64,000 nt of DNA from Saccharomycopsis phalli (lineage: Eukaryota; Ascomycota; Saccharomycetes; Ascoideales; Saccharomycopsidaceae). A program made the translations under genes and the position numbers. The DNA lies in NCBI GenBank assembly GCA_020342235.1, contig CP073217.1, positions 868,001 through 932,000 on the forward strand, given 5' to 3'. Under the pieces are notes generated by a model. The model worked only from the letters and a program-made list of their open reading frames with translations, was not told the DNA's origin and ran no database searches. This document shows positions 8,509 through 17,126 of this stretch, in pieces. How positions within the stretch are numbered: position 1 is the stretch's first letter; each line of letters begins with the position of its first letter.

Positions 8509-10650
8509 TCAAAAACTCCCATTCTCTAGAGTCTGGATCTTCTTTTTGGTTATCTTTCTCTTTGGCTTGCTGATATTGCTCTCGGTCGAATCCCGTAATA
8601 CTTTGGAGTTTTTCCGGGTCAGTTTCTTCTTCTTGGCTTCGCTCGAGGCACGTTTCTTCTTTGGCAAGTACATGCTTTCATATTTTGCTACTGTCAATGC
8701 CAACTCGCGGTTTTTCTCGCCCTTGACTCGGAGCTTATCGGTTAATGTAGATATCGTGGCCTGGTACTCCTTGACCTTTTTCTCGAAATTTCGAGGTGGG
8801 AGAGCCTCTTGTTCTGACGTCTGCTTTTGCAACTTTTCGTTTTCGTGGCGTAGCCTGATGTTTTCGTTGTTGAAGTTGTTGATCTGTGACTCCAACTCCT
8901 TCAAGGTCTTCAACTCCATCTCGTGCTTGAACACCAATTGCTCGTAGTTGGTGACGTTTTTCGAGTTCTCCTTCAAGAGATCGCGGTTATCTTGGCGGAG
9001 CTTATTAATCTCCAGCTTCATATCTCTTTCCAAAGTCTCGATCTTCAAATCCGTTGAGGCGGTGTTGGTGGACTCAAACTTCTGAAGCAACTCCCGGTGG
9101 TTTTTCTCGATATTTTCTATAATCCTGGAAAACTCCATCGCAGACTCCTGCTTTATATGAACCTCCTTTTGTGCAATATACTCGTGGGCCGACTCAAGCT
9201 GCAGCTGGAGATCCTCAATCTCTTGTTCCAACTCACGGCTATGTTTACTTCTTGGGGAACGCAACAACTTGGTGGGCGATCGGATTGGGATGCTGATCTT
9301 GGAGGGTGTCGACTCGGGTTTTGCCGAATGTCTCTTTGGCGACTCGCTGGTCAATCTAGAAATGACTGAATTTGTCGGCGAGGGAATCTTTCTGAGCAGA
9401 AGCGATGGCTGGAATATTCTGCTGGCATGGGAAAGCCGGATTTTCGATGGGGAAGATGGGTTGGAGTCAAGAGACTCGGTATTGACGACTCTGGTTGCCG
9501 GACTGATGATGCGAAGTACCGAGCAAATGAGGTTTGCATCGGCACACGGATCGATGTTGACTAATATCGACAACTGGCTGTTGATGTTGCCCAAGTAGTC
9601 GTTGAAGAGTAACCGTGTCATCTTGGAGGTCCGCAACACCGACTTATCTGAGCCCTTGATTGGCTTCTTCAACGCACTTATTATTTGAAGCACGCGCCCA
9701 AGCTCCGACAAACTGACGTTTGTGGTGTTTCCTTCCTTCTGCTGCGACTTGTTGGCCTGTTTGAGCCGCTCCGATCCGGCCAAGTCGGCAATTGTGAGCC
9801 GAGAACTTGCAATTGTGCCCTCGTTGTCACCAGGCAGGATCGACACCACGTGCACGTTCACGTAAATGAATATGTGGCTTCGAGACGACTCTGAGTTGAG
9901 CTCGGTGCTGCTGACATGTCGCCGTTTGATTGCACTAGTTATTATCCGCAGTGCCTGGCTGTTGTTTTGTACATGGCAGTAGACCAATCCTTGAGGACGC
10001 AACTTGCCATCCTTGGCGTCGATGGTGATTTCTCCTGTTTTTGGGTTTCCTGAGGTGCTGAGGAGGTCCAATACGACGTCGTTGTATAGTTCGAAAATAT
10101 TCAAGGACACGAATATTTTTTCCTTGGTTACTTTTGCGGTGGTTTCGTTATTCATTTCCATCTCCTCCTTCTTTACCCTCACCTCTTGGTTCATTGCAGC
10201 GGTCTTTATTCCATTTTCATCCCCATGACCCTTGTCCTTCTCACTGACAAACCCAGCTCCAAAATGCTTCTGAAGAACTTCTTGAAACTCCACCATCCCC
10301 CCATCCCCATTTACTCTCCGCGACTTCTCAAACACCTGATTAAGTCCATACATCAACAATCCAGGCTGGGAATCATTGCCTAGAGTTGAAAAGCTTTTCC
10401 CCGATCCACTCGGACCGACGGTAAAAAGCGACGAGTCATTTCCCAGCAACACATTCTCCACCAACTTACTCCCCACTGATTCATAAAGCTCTGTCTGAGA
10501 CGTTGCTTCCTTGTATATTCTGTTGAAGGTAAATGCGGTTCTTCGCAGGCTATTGGCGACTTCAATCTGCTTATCGTCCAATAATTTGATATTCACCGGC
10601 CGATCTCCCTTGACTGGCTTGACTCGCAAATATATGGGTATACCACTCAT
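8509..10650 (-). CDS. Kinesin motor protein (N-terminal motor, kinesin-6-like)
   Basis: A 713-residue kinesin. The motor domain (about 1-400) starts IPIYLRVKP and has P-loop GPSGSGKS (79-86; usual form GQTGSGKT), FELYNDVVLDLL (186-197), switch I NSESSRSH (252-259) and switch II DLAGSE (289-294). The key ATPase residues are therefore present. An insert of about 60 residues (120-178) precedes the FVSLNIFELYN strand. A Ser/Pro/Arg-rich linker (about 400-475) leads to a coiled coil (about 475-660) and a Lys-rich tail that could bind microtubules. The YLRVKP start, LFTVG before the P-loop and the insert suggest kinesin-6, but the class is inference. A paralogue with damaged switches is at 22605. 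Start is the ATG at 10650. A CACGTG element lies 83 bp upstream. Confidence 0.9.
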   Translation of the reverse strand: MSGIPIYLRVKPVKGDRPVNIKLLDDKQIEVANSLRRTAFTFNRIYKEATSQTELYESVGSKLVENVLLGNDSSLFTVGPSGSGKSFSTLGNDSQPGLLMYGLNQVFEKSRRVNGDGGMVEFQEVLQKHFGAGFVSEKDKGHGDENGIKTAAMNQEVRVKKEEMEMNNETTAKVTKEKIFVSLNIFELYNDVVLDLLSTSGNPKTGEITIDAKDGKLRPQGLVYCHVQNNSQALRIITSAIKRRHVSSTELNSESSRSHIFIYVNVHVVSILPGDNEGTIASSRLTIADLAGSERLKQANKSQQKEGNTTNVSLSELGRVLQIISALKKPIKGSDKSVLRTSKMTRLLFNDYLGNINSQLSILVNIDPCADANLICSVLRIISPATRVVNTESLDSNPSSPSKIRLSHASRIFQPSLLLRKIPSPTNSVISRLTSESPKRHSAKPESTPSKISIPIRSPTKLLRSPRSKHSRELEQEIEDLQLQLESAHEYIAQKEVHIKQESAMEFSRIIENIEKNHRELLQKFESTNTASTDLKIETLERDMKLEINKLRQDNRDLLKENSKNVTNYEQLVFKHEMELKTLKELESQINNFNNENIRLRHENEKLQKQTSEQEALPPRNFEKKVKEYQATISTLTDKLRVKGEKNRELALTVAKYESMYLPKKKRASSEAKKKKLTRKNSKVLRDSTESNISKPKRKITKKKIQTLENGSF

Positions 10651-10730
10651 GACTTGTCTACTGTGTGTTTACAGTGTGCTGTTTATTTTTTGATTATTGT
10701 CATTTATCCCGCTTTGGCAAAAACATAAAC

Positions 10731-10740
10731 ATCACGTGAC
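10731..10740. promoter_or_regulatory. CACGTG element (Cbf1-type) upstream of the kinesin
   Basis: ATCACGTGAC matches the yeast Cbf1 site (RTCACRTG). It lies in the 91-bp gap between the kinesin start and the SNP1 stop. Binding is inferred from the motif only. Confidence 0.45.
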
Positions 10741-10741
10741 A

Positions 10742-11695
10742 TCAGTACGCCTTGGGCTTACCACTAAATCGCTCGTTCTTGTGCTCGTTTTTGTATTCGC
10801 TCCGGCGATTTCCCTCGTTCCAATACTCGTGTTTGCCTCTCTTGCGGTCCTCCTCCCTGCTATCGCGATCCCTCTCGCCATATCGCCTCGTCTCCCGCTC
10901 CCGCTCAAAATAGTCGCGGTCGCCCCGGTACCGGCCCGCTTGCGGCTTGCGCACCCGCGAATATCCGCTATTGTGGCCCCTTCTCGGCGGCCGGCTCTGG
11001 AACCGGCTTCCAAAGCCATACCGCGCATTTCCAGGCTGACCTGCGTCGTGCGTATACCCGCGTCCGCCTACTCCTCCGCCAATACGCCTTGGCTTCCAGT
11101 TCTTGACCGTTCTTCCTCGCTCCACATCCACCACGATTTTGCGGCCGTTTATCGTCTTGCCGTTTGCGTCCTTGCAAGCCCGGTTCAAGTCCCGCTCGCT
11201 CTCAAAGAGTATGAACGCATACCCTTTTGACTTGCCGCTTGTCTTGTCTCGCACCACCCTGAGCCGCTCAATCGGTCCGTAACTGCTGAATTCCTTTTGT
11301 AGCTCAATCTCGGTTGTCTCGTAGCTCAATCGCCCGACAAACAACGTCCGATACGGGTTGCCTCGGATCTGGGGATCCGTGTCCGGGTTCCAGTTTGCAG
11401 TATCACGATCCAATTTCTCCTTCAATCGCCGGTTCTTGTCGCGCTTTTCGCGCTGCTGCTGCTGCTGCTTGCCTTCCAGACTCACATATTCCACTTCCTT
11501 GTACTTTGCAAGTTCAGCTAGATACGCTGCAGCACCGTCAATCGCTATGTTCTTCCGCTTGCCAGGGCACACGTCCAGTGGCTCGAGGTACAAAAGCGGG
11601 GGTCGCGACTCAAAGAGCTGGGCGATTTTTGGCGGAAACTTGGAGGCGTCCGATGTCTGGTTAGTATGGTCTGATTGGGAAAGGAAACGTACCAT
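10742..11695 (-). CDS. SNP1: U1 snRNP 70-kDa protein, with a 36-nt intron right after ATG
   Basis: U1-70K binds stem-loop I of U1 snRNA and helps recognise 5' splice sites. The protein starts with the conserved FPPKIAQLFESRPPLLYLEPLD segment in place of the usual N-terminus. A basic helix follows, then one RRM with RNP2 LFVGRL and RNP1 KGYAFILF. The tail is rich in Arg and Gly, with RE/RD pairs. The first 12 codons after ATG look intronic. They begin GTACGT (11692-11687), contain TACTAAC (11666-11660) and end CAG at 11657. Splicing out 11657-11692 gives M-TSDASKFPPK, closer to the family. The intron is 36 nt, in frame and stop-free, so both forms are translatable. Gene symbol from the domain order; confidence in identity is high. 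Confidence 0.93.
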   Translation of the reverse strand: MVRFLSQSDHTNQTSDASKFPPKIAQLFESRPPLLYLEPLDVCPGKRKNIAIDGAAAYLAELAKYKEVEYVSLEGKQQQQQREKRDKNRRLKEKLDRDTANWNPDTDPQIRGNPYRTLFVGRLSYETTEIELQKEFSSYGPIERLRVVRDKTSGKSKGYAFILFESERDLNRACKDANGKTINGRKIVVDVERGRTVKNWKPRRIGGGVGGRGYTHDAGQPGNARYGFGSRFQSRPPRRGHNSGYSRVRKPQAGRYRGDRDYFERERETRRYGERDRDSREEDRKRGKHEYWNEGNRRSEYKNEHKNERFSGKPKAY

Positions 11696-11863
11696 TTCTG
11701 CTGTTTGTGTGCGCCGGGCTCTTCAAATTAGTGCGTGTTGCCCGGTTGATGCAATGGGTTATTAATATAGAGCTGCTAACAAGGTATATATTTCTGCATT
11801 GCAAGAGGATGATTCTGGCTCTTGTGTAGGGTAAATGCAGTGGCAGTGAAGCGGACAAATTAA

Positions 11864-12916
11864 ATGTTTCCTGCACAGATGACGGCAGACATGACTGGGA
11901 AAAATTCGGACGAGGCTGAATTGGAGAAAAAGCGGGGGATAAATGAGGTGGATCTGGTTAGTGGTGCTGAGAATAAAAAGGCCAAGTTGGAATTGAAGGA
12001 AGGGGAAGAGAGGGAAGAGGAAGAGAGGGAAGAACAGGGCGAAGAAAAGGGCGAAGAAGAGAAAAAAGACAAGGAGGAAAAAGAGACGAAAGAAAAAGAG
12101 ACGAAAGAAAAAGAGACGAAAGAAAAAGAGACGAAAGAAAAAGAGACGAAAGAAAAAGAGACGAAAGAAAAAGACGCGGAAAATGAAAAGACCGAGGAAA
12201 ATAAAAAGCCAGAGAAAAAAGAAGACAAGCCGAAATTTGTATTTGGCCAAGGGTCCAAATTTGGCGGCGCGTTTTCGGGATTGAGCAGCAAAAAAAACGT
12301 GTTTGCCAGCGAAGAAAAGCCCGAAAACAAATCGGTGTTTGGCGCGAGTTCCAAGTTTGGCAACGCGTTCCAGAATGCCGCAGCGAAAAAGTCGATTTTC
12401 GACACCAAAGAAGAGCCAAAAGAGCTCAAGGAGCCAGAGGAGTCCGCCAAGACCAATTTGTACCAGGCTGTGCAATTGAACCGCACCGAGGTAAAGTCCG
12501 GTGAGGAACTGGAGACATCGGTGTTCCAATGCAAGGCTAAACTCTACATGTTGAAGCTTAACGATCTTTCGAGTGGGTGGAAGGAACGAGGCGTTGGAGT
12601 TCTTCATGTCAACACCCTGAAGGATAAGAAGCAGAACCCGCGGATTGTGATGCGGACCATTGGCATCTTGAACGTGATCTTGAACGTGCTGATTGGCAAG
12701 AACTTTGAGATGTTCAAAGGCATGGAGAGCTCGTTGCATTCTGAAAAGTTTGTGCGGTTCAACCACATTGAGACCGATTGCACAAAGGACAAGGGCGAGT
12801 TGAAGAACGGCATGTATGAGAATCAGACCCTTGTGCAGTATGCTGTGAGAGTAGGCAAAAGTGAGGCGAGTGAGCTTTATGATATTATCGAGGGGTTGAT
12901 TTCTTCCTCAGTGTGA
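11864..12916 (+). CDS. YRB2: RanBP3/Yrb2-type Ran-binding protein
   Basis: A 350-residue nuclear transport cofactor that in yeast assists Crm1-dependent export. After a short N-terminus with a likely nuclear signal (KKAK, about 39-42), there is a long Glu/Lys-rich stretch (about 45-120) made largely of repeated KETKE units. Two FG-type motifs follow (KFVFGQGSKFG at about 125, SVFGASSKFG at about 157). The Ran-binding domain fills the C-terminus (about 200-345; NLYQAVQLNRTEVKSGEE, YMLKLNDLSSGWKERGVG). A second ATG at 11879 is also possible. A tiny upstream frame ATG CAG TGG CAG TGA lies at 11835-11849 and could reduce initiation. The gene is divergent from SNP1. Confidence 0.9.
   Translation: MFPAQMTADMTGKNSDEAELEKKRGINEVDLVSGAENKKAKLELKEGEEREEEEREEQGEEKGEEEKKDKEEKETKEKETKEKETKEKETKEKETKEKETKEKDAENEKTEENKKPEKKEDKPKFVFGQGSKFGGAFSGLSSKKNVFASEEKPENKSVFGASSKFGNAFQNAAAKKSIFDTKEEPKELKEPEESAKTNLYQAVQLNRTEVKSGEELETSVFQCKAKLYMLKLNDLSSGWKERGVGVLHVNTLKDKKQNPRIVMRTIGILNVILNVLIGKNFEMFKGMESSLHSEKFVRFNHIETDCTKDKGELKNGMYENQTLVQYAVRVGKSEASELYDIIEGLISSSV
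12073..12171 (+). repeat. 15-bp coding minisatellite in YRB2
   Basis: About six copies of GAGACGAAAGAAAAA encode KETKE repeats. The 15-bp unit keeps the frame, so copy number can change without breaking the gene. Confidence 0.9.
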
Positions 12917-13626
12917 TGCATGTATTATATAGGCAGTTGTTTGCATGAGTCTATAGTTGACTTTTGTCTTGTACCGATTGTCACAGGCGGTATTGGTGGT
13001 CAGTACAATGAAAGGATGTTGTAGCATGTACAGTGTAGAAGAGGATTTCGACGCTCTTCTGGCCCAATTGTGGTTGACTATGCTTGGAGGACTTGTCTTG
13101 TAGACGGGAAATTTGGCTAGATGGCTATATAAACTTGGATCAGCCAGAATGGCGTGAATGGTGGTTTTCTTTTTACAGGTTGGTTGTTGCTGCTTTTTAT
13201 CAATTGTACAGTGACTGCTAGTTTTATAATCAATAATGACTGTTTACTAGCTTATAATCGTAAGTCATTGGCTACTTACTACCTTGTAGTATAATTATAC
13301 GGTACACAACATTATTCACTAGGCTATGATCGATTGACAGTGGTTGACTATTGCTACTTTAATATAAATTGTATCGTAGACTATTCACTACCTTGCAATA
13401 ATCAATCAGTGACTATTCACCACCTTACAATAGTTAGTCATTGAATACTTACTACCTTGCGACCATACGCTATTAATTATTCACTACATTACAATAGTCA
13501 ATCATTAACTAGTCACCACTTTACAATAGTTTGACATTGTCTATTCACCACCTTACAATAGCTAGTCTTTGATTATTCACCACCTTACAATAGCCTATCA
13601 TAAACTCTCACCACATCAATAATTGT
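12917..13626. repeat. Intergenic region with degenerate minisatellite
   Basis: No gene is visible between the 3' ends of YRB2 and EFM4. From about 13225 to 13612 a degenerate unit of roughly 40 bp recurs, each with a core like TTCACCACCTTACAATAG. Confidence 0.75.
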
Positions 13627-14352
13627 TTATTCACTCTTTATAAATGCTATCGTACACACAGTAGAACCCTGGATCCCACCAAATTGAAACGACGGATACT
13701 TAATCTTCTTCCACACCTTCAAACAACTGTTGCGCGTAATTACAGCCTCCAACTCAGTCTCACTGAAATTACAACTGGTAATCACCAACAACCCATCCTT
13801 TTTCATCACCTGCTCTACAACCCGCCCATACAAGTCGTACCCCACCACCTCAGACCCGCGGTACTGGTACTTTGCCTGGTTAAGAGCGATGGCGTCCAAA
13901 GTTCCCTTGTCAAGCACAATATCGACGGGAGAAAACCGGTCAACAAACTGCTGGGAGTCTGTCAAAAAGTCCATCTGGAGGAACTCGATGTTGTGCTGCA
14001 AGCCCTTGTTTTCGGCCACGAGCCGGGCAAATTGGACCGAAGTCTCGGAGTAGTCTATGCCCACAAGCTGGTTTTCGGCAAAGATTCCGTCTTCATGGGA
14101 CCGCAATTCAAACAACAAGTGGCCGTTACCCGTGCCGAGATCGAGCACTGTGCTTTTGCTGGTGAGAGTGGGCAATTGCCCGTGGTTATTGACCAAAAAT
14201 TGTATGATCTTGTCCTCGGCATTTGACTCGTCGAACCAGTTTTCGCCCGTGTCTTCTGGGTTTGTGCTGAAATTCTCCACCTCGACCTTGTAGAACGAGT
14301 CCCAGTATCCTCTGCTGCCCAACTTGGACAGCGACAAGTTGAGATTATCCAT
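13627..14352 (-). CDS. EFM4: eEF1A lysine methyltransferase (METTL10/Efm4 family)
   Basis: A 241-residue class I SAM-dependent methyltransferase. The family-specific start SKLGSRGYWDSFY..E..NF..NPEDTGENWF is seen at 9-40. The SAM motif VLDLGTGNGHLL is at 69-80, the acidic motif GIDYSE at about 98, and DKGTLDA near 152. The yeast orthologue methylates translation elongation factor 1A in the cytosol. Length matches the family. Start at the ATG at 14352. It shares a 94-bp promoter with NOT4, with a Reb1-type site in the middle. Confidence 0.9.
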   Translation of the reverse strand: MDNLNLSLSKLGSRGYWDSFYKVEVENFSTNPEDTGENWFDESNAEDKIIQFLVNNHGQLPTLTSKSTVLDLGTGNGHLLFELRSHEDGIFAENQLVGIDYSETSVQFARLVAENKGLQHNIEFLQMDFLTDSQQFVDRFSPVDIVLDKGTLDAIALNQAKYQYRGSEVVGYDLYGRVVEQVMKKDGLLVITSCNFSETELEAVITRNSCLKVWKKIKYPSFQFGGIQGSTVCTIAFIKSE

Positions 14353-14388
14353 AAATGTTTGTCCCAGGCCAGGCCCAATGTACTTTAG

Positions 14389-14396
14389 TTACCCGG
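14389..14396. promoter_or_regulatory. Reb1-type site in the EFM4-NOT4 promoter
   Basis: TTACCCGG matches the general regulatory factor Reb1 site (TTACCCG). It sits 37 bp from the EFM4 start and 51 bp from the NOT4 start, fitting a nucleosome-free shared promoter. Confidence 0.65.
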
Positions 14397-14446
14397 CCGT
14401 TGTATATTGAGGTGTGGGAGAGCGACAGGCAAAAACACATGAGCAA

Positions 14447-15910
14447 ATGGCAGTTGATAATTATGAATACTTGAATGATGACGAGGACGTATGTCCGTTG
14501 TGTGTCGAGGAGATGGATATATCGGACAAGCGGTTCAAGCCGTGTCCGTGTGGATACCAGATCTGCCAGTTTTGCTACAACAACATCCGGCAAAACCCCG
14601 AGCTCAATGGACGGTGTCCGGCGTGCCGGCGGAAATACGACGACGAGAGTGTGCAATATGTGGAGTTGACGGCGGACGAAATCAAGTTGGAGAAGGTGAA
14701 GCAAATACGCAAGGACAAGGAGCGCAAGCAGCGCGAAAAGGAGCGCAAGGAGCAGGAGAACGCCTCGCGGAAGCACTTGGCCGGCATGCGGGTGATCCAG
14801 AAGAACTTGGTGTATGTCGTTGGGCTCAATCCGCCGATCCCGCCCGACGAGTTGTACAACGCCCTCCGGTCGGACCGGTACTTTGGCCAGTACGGCAAGA
14901 TCTTGAAGGTTGTGGTGAACAAGCGGAACCAAAATGCAAACTCGGTGGGCAATTCGGGCTACGGTATCTATGTGACGTTCTTGCGCAAAGAGGACGCGGA
15001 CCGGTGCATCCGGTCGATTGACGGCTCGATCATGGACGGAAAAACCATCCGCGCCGCCTATGGAACCACAAAGTACTGCTCGTCGTACCTCCGCGGGTCG
15101 CCGTGCCCCAACCCAAACTGCATGTTCTTGCACGAGCCGGGCGAGGAGGCCGACTCGTATACGCGCCAGGACATGTCGACGCACCAGGGTAACGAGTTGA
15201 GCCGGCGGCACCACGAGGGCGGCATCATCCGCTACGGCATGGTGACCAAACCGGACGATCACGTGTCCGAGCCCTCGGACGACGAGGGCAAGCCGGGACT
15301 CCCGGCGACGGTGGCGTGGGTCAAGAGCACGTCCCAGAACAATTCGCCGCGGCCCAAGAACGCAACCTTGGCAAACACGTCGGCGTTCCCGACGCTTGCC
15401 GAGACCGCAATGCAGCGCAACTCCTCGGGTAACAACCTCAGCCACATGGTGCATCGCGAAAAGAAACGCGACAAGCACCGCGACTCGCGTTCCAAAGATG
15501 AGGACGAGCATCAGGCCGAGTTTGTCAACTTGGGCTTGCTTGCTGCGCACGTCGACTACCAGTTCAAGACCGATACGTTCTTGCAGACGTTCAACGACGA
15601 CGCGGCAAACTTTCCGCCAATGTTCGCGTTCGACGGCTCTGCGTCCGCCGCCGACGACACAGACTATCTCTTGTCCGGCGCAGATATCGTGCACTCCATC
15701 ATCGCCAACAACCACGCGACAAACTTCTTGTACCAGCTCAAGGTCGGCCGCCAGGATCCGCCAGAAACCCGCCAGGAATTTGCTCCGGCGCCGCCTAAAC
15801 CAGACCAGGGCTCCACCGCGCCGCCAGGACTTGTGCCGGAGCAGCCAAGCAATAATCATTCCAGCGAGATTCTCAATCACTTGTTTAACGGTAAGAAGAT
15901 TTCGGTGTAA
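14447..15910 (+). CDS. MOT2: CCR4-NOT E3 ubiquitin ligase subunit Not4
   Basis: A 487-residue Not4 (Mot2) protein. A C4C4 RING finger spans about 16-61 (CPLCVEEMDI, CPCGYQIC, CPACRRKY). A coiled, basic linker follows (KDKERKQREKERKEQ). Next come an RRM (about 118-200, YVVGLNPP start) and a CCCH zinc finger (about 203-226, KYCSSYLRGSPCPNPNC). A long Pro/Ser-rich C-terminus binds the CCR4-NOT complex in yeast. It ubiquitinates ribosomal and nascent-chain targets. The frame is open further upstream, but the first ATG is at 14447, just before the RING, which fits the family. Codons are unusually GC-rich (many third-position G/C). Confidence 0.93.
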   Translation: MAVDNYEYLNDDEDVCPLCVEEMDISDKRFKPCPCGYQICQFCYNNIRQNPELNGRCPACRRKYDDESVQYVELTADEIKLEKVKQIRKDKERKQREKERKEQENASRKHLAGMRVIQKNLVYVVGLNPPIPPDELYNALRSDRYFGQYGKILKVVVNKRNQNANSVGNSGYGIYVTFLRKEDADRCIRSIDGSIMDGKTIRAAYGTTKYCSSYLRGSPCPNPNCMFLHEPGEEADSYTRQDMSTHQGNELSRRHHEGGIIRYGMVTKPDDHVSEPSDDEGKPGLPATVAWVKSTSQNNSPRPKNATLANTSAFPTLAETAMQRNSSGNNLSHMVHREKKRDKHRDSRSKDEDEHQAEFVNLGLLAAHVDYQFKTDTFLQTFNDDAANFPPMFAFDGSASAADDTDYLLSGADIVHSIIANNHATNFLYQLKVGRQDPPETRQEFAPAPPKPDQGSTAPPGLVPEQPSNNHSSEILNHLFNGKKISV

Positions 15911-16015
15911 GTAGTAATGTATGTTTTGACTTGTGGTCGTGTACTTTTGCATCTGCTGTTTTTGCAGCTTGTTCTGGCAAGGACAGTTTTAGTCAATCTG
16001 GTTGATGTTGAATTT

Positions 16016-16287
16016 GGCATATATCTAATTATCATCTAATTATCATCTATCTAATTATCATCTATCTAATTATCATCTATCTAATTATCATCTATCTAAT
16101 TTCACCACCTTTCTAATTTCATTACCTATCTAATTTTATCACCAATTATCTAATTTCATTCCGTTTAATTACACTGCTTATTATTAATTTCATTGTTTAA
16201 TTACACTGTTTACTATTAATTTCATTGTTTAATTACACTGTTTACTATTAATTTCATTGCTTAATTACACTACTCACTATTAATTTC
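16016..16287. repeat. Two adjoining AT-rich tandem repeats
   Basis: At 16021-16105 a 15-bp unit TCTATCTAATTATCA recurs. At 16150-16285 a unit of about 32 bp recurs (TTTAATTACACTG, TTTACTATTAATTTCATTG). The second array is cut by the LTR at 16288 and degenerate units resume after 16936. Confidence 0.8.
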
Positions 16288-16689
16288 TGTCGTGGGTAAC
16301 AACCACTACATAACAGTTCGCTTAGGCAATGACAACATCAGTGTAATATTATAGAACCAAGGCATTAATTAGACTGAGGGATTTCTTCAATATTATTAAA
16401 GAATGTCGTGACGTCTGAGTCCGTAGGATATGACACAAACGGCATCTCGCCGTGAACCATCCCCAGCGGATTATGTCAAAGCCACTCTAGACGGTGAATC
16501 TGATAACAATAAATAGGGATCAGATTACAGTATAGGAGGAACAATTCAATTGAATATTTCAGCTAGAAATTATATCTAGCAGAGCCCAATCCGGTTATCC
16601 AGATCCTAAAGGAACAAAACAAATAATTAAGTAGTTTATAATTCATCATAATACCATGTCTACTCAAGACGGAAATATAAACTACGATA
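16288..16689. mobile_element. Solo LTR inside a tandem repeat
   Basis: This 402-bp element is the longest copy of the LTR family. It starts TGTCGTGGGTAAC, ends near AACTACGATA, and has the 5-bp target duplication ATTTC (16283-16287 and 16690-16694). It shares CCCAATCCGGTTATCC and CCTAAAGGAACAAAAC with the LTR at 426, and TTCGCTTAGGCAAT with that at 35769. No retrotransposon genes are attached. Confidence 0.85.
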
Positions 16690-16709
16690 ATTTCATTGTT
16701 TAATTTTAA

Positions 16710-16935
16710 AATTATTCATTTGTGGTCTATAGCTATACTAGGCTCCAAAGAGATTGATATTTCACTGCTGAAACTATGAGCTGCACGGCTATGTTGAGTA
16801 TTAGAAGAAAACCCTTTACATGGGCAGAAAACTTCCAACGAGGTCCTTAGTGTGGCCATTGATGATTTAACTCTGGACGCCAGTGGGTCTCCCTCCATTA
16901 CAGAAGTACAATCCTGACTGGCAGACCATAAGGGA
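16710..16935 (-). mobile_element. LINE 3'-end fragment
   Basis: The stretch CTATAGCTATACTAGGCTCC...GAGATTGATATTTCAC is the reverse complement of the LINE 3' end at 5090-5135. The following AGAAGAAAACCCTTTACATGGG matches 5425-5450. It is a short dead-on-arrival type fragment. Confidence 0.65.
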
Positions 16936-17126
16936 GAATTTTGTTTAATTTCATCACCTATTATCTAATTTCATTCTTCTCAATTCCATCACCTACCTTC
17001 TAATCTCATTACTGTTCAATTTCATTACTTTTATATTTCATCACCTACTATCTAATCTCATTACTCCACAACTTCATTACCGTTTAATTGTATTCTGCTC
17101 AATTCCACCGCTTACTATTAATTCCA
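16936..17126. repeat. Degenerate AT-rich repeat, 3' flank of the WD40 gene
   Basis: Diverged copies of the TTTCATCACCTATTATCTAA unit continue the array broken by the LTR and LINE insertions. No gene is visible. Confidence 0.6.

Noticed and set aside
11762-12766. Long antisense frames over YRB2 rich in FRLFFF or SFVSFS repeats
   Set aside because: They are shadows of the 15-bp repeat, which has no stops in several frames.
14414-14446. Upstream extension of NOT4
   Set aside because: It begins with GTG, not ATG; the first ATG is at 14447 just before the RING finger.
14345-15952. 535-codon open frame antisense to NOT4
   Set aside because: It mirrors GC-rich codon use of NOT4, contains no domain, and lacks family similarity; NOT4 has RING, RRM and CCCH domains in the other strand.
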